53,471 nt of DNA from M3007 sp031398055 (GTDB lineage Bacteria > Bacteroidota > Bacteroidia > Chitinophagales > Saprospiraceae): assembly GCA_031398055.1 (NCBI GenBank), contig JANNMS010000173.1, positions 1 through 53,471 of the forward strand. The letters run 5' to 3'. Under the pieces are notes generated by a model. That model saw only the letters and a program-made list of their open reading frames with translations, made no database searches and was not told the DNA's origin. This document shows positions 8,951 to 19,000 of the stretch, in pieces. Numbering within the stretch: position 1 is the first letter of the stretch; the number at the start of each line of letters is the position of its first letter. The position numbers and the translations under genes are program-made.

Positions 8951-10510
8951 TCAAATTGCCTTTTTCAATTGCTCCACCACATCGGCCCAAGCCGTGTCTC
9001 TATTTGGAAAATCGGAAATAAAACGGCCGAGAGAAGGTAAAGATTTTAATTTTTCCAAACCTGTTCCGCTAAAATCGCTGCGCTCGACCAAAATGGGGAC
9101 GACCGTTTTTTTCGCTTCGACGGCCTCGAAAAGTTTGCCGAACCAAGTGTCGGACGCCAATAAATTGGGCGTAATCAAAGCGATGACCATCCGGGCATCT
9201 GCTATTTCTGCGGCGACTCGTTCGTCTACATTTTCGGCAGCAGTGATGTCGGATTGGACATTGAAAACCTTTATTTTTTTGGTAAATTTCAAAACTGCCA
9301 GGTGCTTGTTCAAGGTTTTTGAAACTTCGTAATCTTCCTCGGAATACAAAATCAACCATTTTGGCGGGCCAGCGGGGGCGACAGGTTTGGGTGTTTCGGG
9401 TGCTGGTTTGGGTGAAATTTCGGGAGAATCCGCAGGCGTTTCGGTTTCACTTTTGAAAGATTCGTGTACTGTTTTTCCAGTAGATTTTGATGAAATACTG
9501 GGCACGCTGCCGCCATTTTTTGATATAAAATCAAAGATATTTTCGAACAAAATGCCCCGGTTGGCCGGTTTGACATCGCCTCGTGCGTTGATTTTCATGG
9601 CATCCGAACCGGCATGATGAATGGCCACGACTTTCCAATCCTTATTGAAAACTGGCGATCCGCTGCTGCCTGGTTCTGTGTCGGTTTCGTAAAAAATATG
9701 CTGGTTCCAAATGCTGTAAACTTGGTTGGCGTTCAACGCGATTTGCTTGTCTTCGCCTTTCGGGTGCTGGATAATGGTGACCGATTCGCCGACAGTTGGG
9801 ATGGCCGAGGGGTCAAATTCGACGAACCCCCACTGGCTCAAAGGCTTCGCAAGGTCATCGATGACTTTCACTTTTGCAAAATCAAACTGGTCGGGCGTGC
9901 TCGTGATGTAGGTCGAGGCATCCAATTTATAACTCGTCCGGGACTTCACTTGGCCGTTCAAGTCGGTTTCAAAATTGAACTCGACTCGCGCAGTTTTGGC
10001 ATCGTCGACGGTTTTCAGGACGTGGTTGTTGGTAAAAATGAAGCCTTCTTTTGTCAAAAAACCCGTGCCGAGTTCGCCGTTTTCGACCACGACGCGGCAC
10101 ACGGCTTTCGAGGCGCGGAGTGCTTTTTCGAGCCAGTTAATTTTGAGCAAATTGTTCTGGCCGCCGAGGACTTTTTCCAAACGGGTTTCGTCCGGGACTT
10201 TAAAATTGAAGCCGCCGAGGCCTTTTATTTTGTCGTTCAGTTCAATTTGTTTGGGGAAATCTTGCGCCAATCCGGTCAAATAAAAGCGGATCTGGTTTTT
10301 TTGGATGGAATATTGGTCAAACGGCAGCATCCCACGACCGAACATTTTTTCTACTTCTTTCAACCGTCCGGACTGTGCGAGCAGGTCGGTTTTCAATCCT
10401 GCGGTGGTTTGTTTTTCGAGTTCGAGCATCGAATTGAGGGCTTTTTCCAATTCACCTTCTTGGATGAGTGCCTCGATGGTTTCGAGATAGATCAGTTGAG
10501 CGTTTTGCAT
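8951..10510 (-). CDS. EAD11 - trypsin-like protease - TIR conflict-system protein
   Basis: A 519-residue protein with three modules. Residues 1-85 are helical and match effector-associated domain 11 (IEALIQEGELEKAL, LLAQSGRLKEVEK, LPFDQYSIQKNQI), an adaptor that joins effectors to STAND-type switches by like-like contacts. Residues about 130-350 are a V8/trypsin-like protease with His163 (TNNHV), Asp210 (DFAKV) and Ser283 in GSSGSP. A proline-rich linker (about 355-382) leads to a TIR domain (WLILYSEEDYEVSKTL to the end). In that TIR the catalytic Glu position after the conserved Trp reads WFGKLFEA, so NADase activity is doubtful and a scaffold role is more likely. There is no signal peptide. 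The start MQNAQL at 10510 was chosen because upstream codons look untranslated. Domain roles are family knowledge; defence function is inference. Confidence 0.85.
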   Translation of the reverse strand: MQNAQLIYLETIEALIQEGELEKALNSMLELEKQTTAGLKTDLLAQSGRLKEVEKMFGRGMLPFDQYSIQKNQIRFYLTGLAQDFPKQIELNDKIKGLGGFNFKVPDETRLEKVLGGQNNLLKINWLEKALRASKAVCRVVVENGELGTGFLTKEGFIFTNNHVLKTVDDAKTARVEFNFETDLNGQVKSRTSYKLDASTYITSTPDQFDFAKVKVIDDLAKPLSQWGFVEFDPSAIPTVGESVTIIQHPKGEDKQIALNANQVYSIWNQHIFYETDTEPGSSGSPVFNKDWKVVAIHHAGSDAMKINARGDVKPANRGILFENIFDFISKNGGSVPSISSKSTGKTVHESFKSETETPADSPEISPKPAPETPKPVAPAGPPKWLILYSEEDYEVSKTLNKHLAVLKFTKKIKVFNVQSDITAAENVDERVAAEIADARMVIALITPNLLASDTWFGKLFEAVEAKKTVVPILVERSDFSGTGLEKLKSLPSLGRFISDFPNRDTAWADVVEQLKKAI

Positions 10511-10597
10511 TATTGATTCATTTAATTTTGGTGCAAGGTAAATTTTTTGGTGAAAAATAAAAACAGACATTCCGTAAAAGTGGAATCGTGAATTGCT

Positions 10598-11830
10598 TTA
10601 CTTTTTCTTCTTTTTCATCCATTTTTCCGCCGCTTCGATTTCCTGCATCACGTCCTTCCATTTATTCGAAACATCTTCTGTGAGGTTCAATGTTTCGGCA
10701 TAATCGCCTTTGGGGATTTCCATCACCTTGATCCGATTGGTCGTGTAAGTTTCGATTTCGGCCAACATTTCACGTTCCTCGTCGCTGCAAAATGAAATGG
10801 CATCGCCTTTTCGAGTTCCTCGCCCCGTCCGCCCGACGCGGTGGACATAATTTTCGGCGACATCCGGCAGGTCATAATTGACCACCCATTCCACGTCCGG
10901 AATATCAATGCCACGTGCGCTGACATCCGTGGCGACCAAAACTTTCAAAGTGCCTTCCCGGAAATTTTTCAAAACCTCAAAACGGTCGCTCTGGTCTTTG
11001 TCGCCGTGAATCGTTTGGCAAACAATTCCGACCCGTTCCATCGCTTTCAAAACCCGCTCGGCGCGAACTTTCGTGCGGACAAAAACGATGATTTTTTGCT
11101 CGGCATGTTCTTTCAAAAAACGTTCGAGAAAAAAACGTTTGTCGTCCATTTGGATAAAAACTACGGCGTGGCGCACGTTTTTGGCCACCGGGTCTTTTGG
11201 CGAAAGTTGGATTCGGATCGGGTTGTGGACAAGCGAATAGGCCAGTTTTTTGATGTTTTCATTGATGGTTGCTGAAAAAAACAAGGTCTGGCGTTTTTTC
11301 GGAAGGAAACGGATCAGGTCGCGCAGGTCGTTGATGAAACCGAGGGCAAGCATTTGGTCGGCCTCGTCGAGCACCAAAATCTCCACATTTTCCAATTTTA
11401 TAAAACCTTGGCTCACCAAATCGAACATCCGCCCCGGCGTGGTCACGAGAATGTCGATCCCTTTTTCGAGCGCGGCAATTTGCGGTGCCTGCTCCACGCC
11501 GCCGAAAACACAAAACGTTTTGACCCGCGAGCCGCGCCCCAATTTGTGGAAAACTTCGGTGATTTGAATGCCCAGTTCGCGGGTCGGAACCATCACCACA
11601 CTTTTGATTCCTGCCGGGCGGGCAGAACTTTTTCGGTCGTGCAAAATGTGCAAAATCGGGATGACAAAAGCCGCCGTTTTGCCCGTCCCGGTTTGGGCGA
11701 TGGCCAGCACGTCCTCGCCTTTCAAAATGGAAGGGATGGCTTTGAACTGGATATCGGTGGGGCGTTTGAACCCCAAATCTTCGAGGTTTCGTTTGATTTC
11801 TGGGGCAATTTGGTAGTCGTCGAATCGCAT
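10598..11830 (-). CDS. DEAD-box RNA helicase, RhlE-like
   Basis: A 410-residue ATP-dependent RNA helicase. The Q motif region (GFKRPTDIQ) is followed by motif I AQTGTGKT, motif Ia PTRELG, motif II DEAD, motif III SAT and motif VI HRVGRTGRG, all intact. The C-terminal tail is a short lysine-rich stretch (EKWMKKKKK) of the kind that holds RNA. Such proteins unwind short duplexes in ribosome assembly and mRNA turnover, often at low temperature. The gene begins 24 bp after the DUF1016 nuclease stop, so the two are probably one transcript; it ends 87 bp before the EAD11-trypsin-TIR start. Nothing in the protein ties it to defence. Confidence 0.95.
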   Translation of the reverse strand: MRFDDYQIAPEIKRNLEDLGFKRPTDIQFKAIPSILKGEDVLAIAQTGTGKTAAFVIPILHILHDRKSSARPAGIKSVVMVPTRELGIQITEVFHKLGRGSRVKTFCVFGGVEQAPQIAALEKGIDILVTTPGRMFDLVSQGFIKLENVEILVLDEADQMLALGFINDLRDLIRFLPKKRQTLFFSATINENIKKLAYSLVHNPIRIQLSPKDPVAKNVRHAVVFIQMDDKRFFLERFLKEHAEQKIIVFVRTKVRAERVLKAMERVGIVCQTIHGDKDQSDRFEVLKNFREGTLKVLVATDVSARGIDIPDVEWVVNYDLPDVAENYVHRVGRTGRGTRKGDAISFCSDEEREMLAEIETYTTNRIKVMEIPKGDYAETLNLTEDVSNKWKDVMQEIEAAEKWMKKKKK

Positions 11831-11854
11831 TTGTGTATGTGAAAAATGGAGAAA

Positions 11855-12874
11855 TTAAGGTTTTTGGACCATGATTTGGCGAATTTTTTCTTCCAAAAGT
11901 GAACGTTCTGGCAAGTAAAGTTGATATTTTGAAACAAAAATCTGGGTTGCCAGACCACCAAGGGCATATTCAACGGCCAATTCAGATTTGCTCGCAGCGA
12001 GGATAATGCCGATTGGTTCGTTGTCGTCAGGTTGGTTTTCTTCGTTTTTGAAATAATTGAGGTACATATTCATTTGCCCGACATCGCCATGTTTTGCTTT
12101 GCCAGTTTTCAGGTCAATGACCACGAAACATTTTAAAATACGGTGGTAAAAAAGCAAGTCAATGTGATAAAAATCGCTGTCAATTTGGATCCGATATTGC
12201 CGCCCGATGAACGCAAAACCTTTGCCGAGTTCCAACAAAAAATCTTGCAAAAAAGAAATGAGCCGTCCTTCGATTTCTTTTTCCTTGTATTTGATTTTTT
12301 CTGGCAGACCGAGAAATTCGAGCATGAATGGTTCTCGAAGCAGGTCTTCCGGCTTTCGAACCAACTGACCATCGCGGGCAAGTTGCAGCACGCCTTCTTT
12401 GTCTTTGCTCAATGCTATGCGGTGAAAAAGCAAGGAACTGATTTGTCGGCGGAGTTCGCGCACGTCCCAACTTTCGTTTTCGGATTGTTTTAGATAAAAA
12501 CTGCGTTCGAGGTCGTTATCAATCGACACCAATTCGCAGTATTGTCCCCAATTCAATTTTCCAGACAGCGTCTGGAAAATTGGGAATCGCTGAAAAAACA
12601 ACCTCATGTAATAGACATTGCTTTTGCTAAATCCCTTGCCATGCAACTGTGTCAGATCTTTGGAAAGCCTTTTCAACAAGGCCGACCCGTATTCTGCCCG
12701 GTCTTTTCCCAATTGTTCGTATTCAACAATGTGCCTGCCGATGTTCCAATTGGTTAATAAATGGGCTGCGTTGGCTGCCTGATAAACTTTTTGCCGTGCG
12801 GTTTGAAGCGTCTCGCCGATTTGGTCAAGCAGTTGATGGTATTGGTCTGGGGGGGCTGGAAAATGGGTGTCCAT
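11855..12874 (-). CDS. DUF1016 (YhcG-type) PD-(D/E)XK nuclease
   Basis: A 339-residue protein of the DUF1016/YhcG family, restriction-like nucleases often found next to restriction or defence genes. The N-terminal helical half includes NWNIGRHIVEYEQLGKDRAEYG, RLSKDLTQLHGKGFS and the QTLSGKLNWG segment. The C-terminal half carries the nuclease core: HIDLLFYHR supplies the conserved Asp, VVIDLKTGK the acidic-X-Lys, and QMNMYLNYF the helix after it. The length is normal for the family, so it looks intact. The DEAD-box gene follows after 24 bp on the same strand. A 13-bp inverted repeat lies in the coding sequence near 12555-12583 but matches conserved protein sequence. The cellular target is unknown. 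Confidence 0.92.
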   Translation of the reverse strand: MDTHFPAPPDQYHQLLDQIGETLQTARQKVYQAANAAHLLTNWNIGRHIVEYEQLGKDRAEYGSALLKRLSKDLTQLHGKGFSKSNVYYMRLFFQRFPIFQTLSGKLNWGQYCELVSIDNDLERSFYLKQSENESWDVRELRRQISSLLFHRIALSKDKEGVLQLARDGQLVRKPEDLLREPFMLEFLGLPEKIKYKEKEIEGRLISFLQDFLLELGKGFAFIGRQYRIQIDSDFYHIDLLFYHRILKCFVVIDLKTGKAKHGDVGQMNMYLNYFKNEENQPDDNEPIGIILAASKSELAVEYALGGLATQIFVSKYQLYLPERSLLEEKIRQIMVQKP

Positions 12875-12944
12875 GCTTTTTTCTGGTTTGGGTAAGCGGC
12901 GAAATTACAAAACGATGGTCGGGGGATTGGTTAATTTTTTTGTT

Positions 12945-12980
12945 TAAAAAAAGGCTTGCCTCATCCAACGAGGCAAGCCT
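12945..12980 (-). terminator. intrinsic terminator of sprA
   Basis: AGGCTTGCCTC (12952-12962) and GAGGCAAGCCT (12970-12980) form a perfect 11-bp stem with a 7-nt loop. On the minus strand the stem is followed by seven or more T. It lies 75-110 bp past the sprA stop. Confidence 0.88.
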
Positions 12981-13054
12981 GCACGAATTTTTCTAAATCT
13001 TAAATTGAAACTTGAAATATCCCAATTTCAATCAATATCCCAATATTCTCACTT

Positions 13055-16000
13055 TCAATTCAACGAAAACTGCACCGTCACCCCCCCATTTACCGTCGTG
13101 ATTGGAAATGACGCAGAGGTTTTCGGCGTCGTTTTTCTGTAATCTACGAACAGCCGCAATTTCAATTTTTTATTGATTGCATAATCCACCGATGGCTGGA
13201 TTGTGATGCTCCGCGCGCCCCGCGTCGGCACGGCTTCGTCGGCTTGGTCGAGGCGGTGATTGATGGTGATGTCGTCGCGGAAATCAAAATCAAACTTGAA
13301 ATTCATATCATTGCCCTGCTGCGCCTTGCCTTTCGGGTCGTCGCCGCGAATAATGTTGCCGATATTTTCCTTCGTTTTTTTCTTCTTCTTTTTGCTCGTC
13401 GCTTTCGTGCCCTTGCCTTTTTTGCCGGTCAAAAATGGGATGTTCACATTTTTCAAACGGTAGCCAAAACCAAAAGTGTAACCCGTCGAATTGGTCTCTG
13501 CCAACTGATAATCCACAAAAGACATGGCCAACATCCTGCTTTTTTTCAAATCCAATTTGAACGACATCTCGTTTTTCAATTTCACATCAATCCCTAAAAG
13601 TGGCGCAAACTGTTCATTGATAACGATTTGCGGGATTTCGTAGCGAGCGATATAATTGAAATTCAGCGTGTCCACCGTGAACGGTTTGGCAGGTTCGTAA
13701 AAAATATCGGTGTTGTAAGAATTGACCTGCAACGTGTTTTTGTAGCCGTGCGAAATCGTCACGCTGCTAAAAACTTTGCTCAAATTGCCCACTTTCGACA
13801 AGCCGTTGTAATTCAATTTCCAGTTTACCGCCGGACGCGTGTTGAAAATATTGAGTTCTTGACTCGCAGCGTCGTGCTTCGTGTAGGCCGAAAGGAAGGC
13901 CGGAATCAACACTTCTTGCTGGATTTTTCCGTAGCCATATTTATAATTTGCGCCGTCGTGTTGGTGCGGTGCAGTGTTCCCGGCATCCACGCCGAGGCGG
14001 TTTGAAATCACGACGCGGTTATTTTCATATTGTTGAAAAAGGCCGTTGATGTCGTTGCCAAACAAAGTGTTCATCGAGAAAAACGAGGTCGTAAAACTGC
14101 CCATCACCCGCTCGCCACGGCTTTCGAACCGCGCCGAATCTTGGAAATATTTGAACAGCCGCGAATTGTTGTCCGTAAATTGTTGGTTGGCACTCAATTC
14201 TATCCGAAAATCTTTGAACGGTTCGAGGGTCACGCCCGCATCAAAATTTCGGGTGTGCGTTTGGGTAACTTCTTGGTTGAGTTCCGAGGTTTTTGAAAAA
14301 CGTTTTTCGTCCACCAATTGGGTCAAAAAGTTGCTTCTCGACTGAAAATCAGGCTGAAAACCAGTCGCAAAACCCCAGCCCGGCGACTGAAAACCTTCGC
14401 TCAAACCCATCAAAGTTGGCTCCGGCAAAAAACCGGGAACCACCGTTCCGAAATTTTCAGAATAAGTAAAACGTGCTTTTCGCAGCAACATCAACGGGCG
14501 AAGTGCAATCCTTTCGGCAGTCGAAGGTTCGCGGGGCGCGTCCTTTTTTCCAGCCGCGCCTTTGCCTTTTGCATCTTTTCCAGCAGAGCCATCGGCAGTT
14601 GCAGCCTCTTTATTTTTCGGGTCAACCCGTCCGACGCGACCGGGACGGCCAGCCGAGCGATCATCGGGCGAGGCGGTTTTGTCGTCTTTTTCTTTTGGAT
14701 TCGCACGGCGGTCGGGCGCAGCGGGGTCGGTTTTTCCACCCGAATCGTCGGCGGTTTTGTCGTCGCCGCCTCGTCCACCGGGGATTCGTGGGTCACTTCC
14801 GTCGGGACTGTCCGAGCCGGGCACAGCGTCGTCGCCCGATTTATTTTTACTTTTTTTGTCCTTGCTGCCGGGCTTCGCGGGCTTGTTTATTTTTGATAAA
14901 TATTTACTCTTGTTGTAAAGCGTTTCAAAATTCAAGTCACCGTTGATTTGTCGGGTGCTGGTGTTTTGAATCACGTTTCCGATATGCCGGTTTTGAATAT
15001 CCGAGCCGGGCGGCTGCAAATATTGCAATTTCAAAGAAGCCGCCGTCCAAGTGTAACCACCTGTGTACGAGGCTTTTAGGGTGACAAAATCCATGAACGG
15101 AATGGATTTCAAAGGCAAAGTCCAGTTCAAACCAACGTTGTGGTTGTAACTTTTGGGGCGACCCAAATTCCTCAAATTTGTCTTAATCGAGTCGTTCCGA
15201 AACTGCGAAGAAATGCGTTGCCCGTTGATTACTTCCGCTGGTTCGTCAATGATGCTGCGCGCCAAAGCATCGTAATTAAATTTGATGCCTTTTGAAATTT
15301 CCCAACCCAAATCATAATCCCTATCCCAAGTAAAACGCTTGTTGTAATAAGTATTTCTCGACGGATTGTTGTCCGGGTCGTCCACAAAACGCCAAGTCGT
15401 GGACTGAAAAATCCGCTCCATCGAACTCGAAAAACCATAGGTATTCGGAATCGGATTGAAATTGAACTCCGACAAAAACTTCAAATACTTGTCCTTTTTG
15501 ACCAATTTTTTAAAAGGCATAATCGGCTTCAAACCCGTCGAATATTGATAGTCCAGCGCGCCTTTGTATTGTTTCAAGTCGTCGCGCACCACAAATGGGT
15601 TGCGTTTGATTTGATTGTTGAAAGCATAAGTCAAACTGAAATTCGAGATTGACCACGGCCACGGCTTGCCTTTTCCCGTTTTTTCTTTCCGGACATTTGT
15701 AAAATTGAAACCACGATTTATCGTAACATCTTCGGCTGCCCGGCGGATGCTGTCGCGTGCGCCGTTGTCGGCAGTTGTGCGGAGTTTGTCTTTCAATTTG
15801 ATGTCCAAATCGTAGGGGTCGAACTCCGGTTTGCGGATAATTTCAGAACGCTGCCAGTAAAATGGGATTTTCAAACCTGATTTTTCGGGCAAGAACTTGT
15901 GCAGTTCCAAATTGGTCGACACATCGTACTGCACGACTTCTTCCAATTTCGCGGCCACCAATTTTTCCTCAATCCCACGCCAGCCCGACGAAGTGTAACC

Positions 16001-19000
16001 GGACGAAAACGCGACATTTCCCAAATCGGCCAATTTCATGTCCGCCCGCGCCAGCCCGGCGTAACCCGCCCGCTCGTTGAAATCATTGAGCCGCAGTTCG
16101 TTTATCCAAACTTCGACACATTTTGGGTTTGTAACATCCGACGAATCCACGTTCCGCACGCCAACCATGATGCCTTTGACATAGCCGAGGTTGGGGTTGC
16201 CGACCACTTTTACTTTGTTCGCCGGTTTGTCTGGGTCGGAGCGGGTGAATGCTGTTTCAAAATTCCAAGTCGGGAAGTTGGCATTTCTGTCGGTTTTGAC
16301 ATCCGTGAAAAGTTCGAGCGGGAAGTCAAAAGCATTTTGCGCCGGCCAAACTTCATCTTTGTATTCCCGGCTGTCGGCGGTGTAACCTTTCAAATTATCG
16401 GCAATCGAAGGCCGCAGCGGAATTTCATATTCGTAGTAATTTCTGTAAAAATCCGAGCCGATTCGGATAAAAACGTTCAAATCTTTGTCTTGAATCGGGG
16501 TCGTCGGGTCGAGCGTTTCGGCGTGGACAAACATTTTCAAACGTTTGAACTGCCGCAAATCCATGTTCAAAGTTTTGAAAATCCCACGTCCGTCGCAGTA
16601 ACCGAGGTCGCAAATTTCCATCGAAAGTGCCTGCTCGTTTTGCAAAACATCGGGAAAAGCACCGACCGATTGCTCACGTTGCACACCGTTCGGAATCGTA
16701 TAATTGAAAGGCAAACGCGCAGAATTTTCCTCGATGCTCACGGAATTCACATCAAAAGCAGCCCCAGAACTGGCCGTCGTGAAATCACAACCGCCAATTT
16801 CCGCCGTGCCGAGCGGCTGCGTAAAACGCCGCCACTGGTTTCTGCCCAATTCAAAAGTGGCAAAACGGAAAGTCGTCCGCTCGGTAAAACCTTTAAAAAC
16901 GGTGCGGACAAAACGGATGCTCCGAAAATCCTGAATCCCACCGACTGACTGCCGAACTTTTTTGTTGTCGAGCGGCACTTTGAAACGGTACCAAATATAT
17001 TTCACCCCATTTTTCGTGTATTCCTGCCGGTCGGTAATCAATTCGGCGAGGGTCGGGTCGCTGATGTCGAGCGAGTCGTTCAGTTTCGCCATCGGAATTC
17101 GGTAGCGAAAAAACGACTCGGATTCGTTCAAAGAATTGTCCCGGTTCAAATCTTCGATGTCCGGCAGGTTCGTGGCCGAGGAGACAAAATTGGTTCCAGC
17201 CGACTGATTTGAGCGCGAATTGCCTTCTTGGGCATTGAAATGACGGTATCTTTCAATCAAACCTGCGTTCGCGCCGTCAAATTTGTTGTCCAAATAATAG
17301 GTAAAATTATCGTTCGACGGGTCGGCATTGATTTCATCGCGCACCGCCGGACTGATTTGCCCAGCATTGATTTTTGACAAATAATCGGCAAAAAACGTCC
17401 GTTCGCCCGCGTCATCGTAGCCATCAAAACCAACATCCTGCTGCGCCCGTTTGTCGGGGTCATTGTCAAAAGCAATCACGACCGGCGGCTGAACCGGCAC
17501 GCGACCCCAAGCCGTTTGTGCCACCGCAGTCATATTATTGGTAGGCAAAGCATTTTCAAAAAACTGCCGACCGTCGCGCATCACGTCTTCGTTGATGCTG
17601 CCGAGGTCAATGTACATTTCGCCGGGTTCGGACGCGGGGGTGCCGTCGCCTTTTTCCATGTACGGATTGAGCATCCAAAATTCCACAAATTCAATGTTGG
17701 CTGCCTCAAAATCATTCGTATTCAAGCCGCGCATAAAACCTGCCCAACGCGATGCCGGGTCAGCCAATTCGCCTTCGCTGGTCAGACCTGCGGAAATGCC
17801 GGGGTAGCCTTCCGTCCCGTTGTTTCTTGGCAATTCATAATTGTACGGCCCACGGTCGCGGGGAAAAATGGTCACGTCGAGCGGGCGCAAATTCGATTGT
17901 TCGAGCGGGGTCAATTGCCGGTTCGGGAACAAATCTTGGTACTGAATCAAACGCGTGTACGGATTGTCGCCATCCACGCCGTCGCGGGCGGACGGGTCGG
18001 CGATGTACCACGAAAGCCGTGCGCGGTTTGCATTTATAGCCAAATTATCGGTTAATTCCGACTCCGGATAATTCAACCAACCTATCGGGTCAACGCTCGG
18101 CGTGGAAGCCAAAACCCAACCGTTTGCCGGAGTCGTCAACGGAATTCCGCTTGTCGAACCTTCAAAATCATCAATGTAAACGATACCGCCCTTGCCATCG
18201 CCTTGATTAATCGCCTTCGCGTGGCCGGGGTCGAGAAACGCGCCCTCGGCCTGCACCGCAATCGTCGAAGGTTCTTTTGTGGAATAAAACGGCAATTTGT
18301 CCACCGCTTTTGTGAGCCACGGCGCGTCTTTTGAAATTGAAAAATCGAGGCCGTACATTTTATTATTGATCGGGTCGTCGCCGAAATTGACTTTTTGCGT
18401 CAGCGGTCTTTCAAATAAATTCATGAAAGTCGCGCCCACTTTGATGTCTTTTCCAAAATCATAATCGGCTCGCACGCCCAACATCGTTCGATTTTGAAAA
18501 CCGAACAAAGCATTATCTTCAAAACTTACATTTACATTTTGACCAGATTGCAAAATAGCATCGTCCAAAATCCGAACTTTACCAATGTTGTAGTCAACTT
18601 CATAATGTTGACCTTCAATCAATTGCCGACCGCCACCGCTCACCCGAACCGAGCCTTGCGGCAAATTAAAAGTTCCCAGACTGATTTCGGCATTGGTTGC
18701 AGATTTGTATTGCCCTTTCAAAACAAAACGGTTCAAATGTTGGTATTCCCGCGCCCGGAAAAGCGTGGAATCGTAAAGTTGTGGGTAAGCAATCTTGGTA
18801 ATAAAAACCGAGTCAGCCCCAGCGTCTTCCAATTTATTTTTCAAAAAACTACCGAACGGCTCCAAAACCGGGAACATCACCCGCCCCGACCGCAAATTGA
18901 TGGTCAGTCCCGGCACGAAATCGAACACGCCGTCCGGCCCCGGGTCTTGCTGCAAATTCAAAGTATCGAGGCGGAAAACCTGCAAAAACGGCACGGAATT

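Noticed and set aside
12555..12583. 13-bp perfect inverted repeat (CAATTTTCCAGAC / GTCTGGAAAATTG) inside the DUF1016 gene as another inserted palindrome
   Set aside because: The encoded QTLSGKLNWG is conserved protein sequence in the family, so the symmetry seems to be coincidence and not an insertion.
10598..12874. Restriction-modification or BREX-like system from nuclease plus helicase
   Set aside because: No methyltransferase or specificity gene is present, and the helicase is a housekeeping DEAD-box RNA helicase.
14318..14918. Several plus-strand frames inside sprA
   Set aside because: They arise from the low-complexity, GC-rich linker of sprA read backwards.
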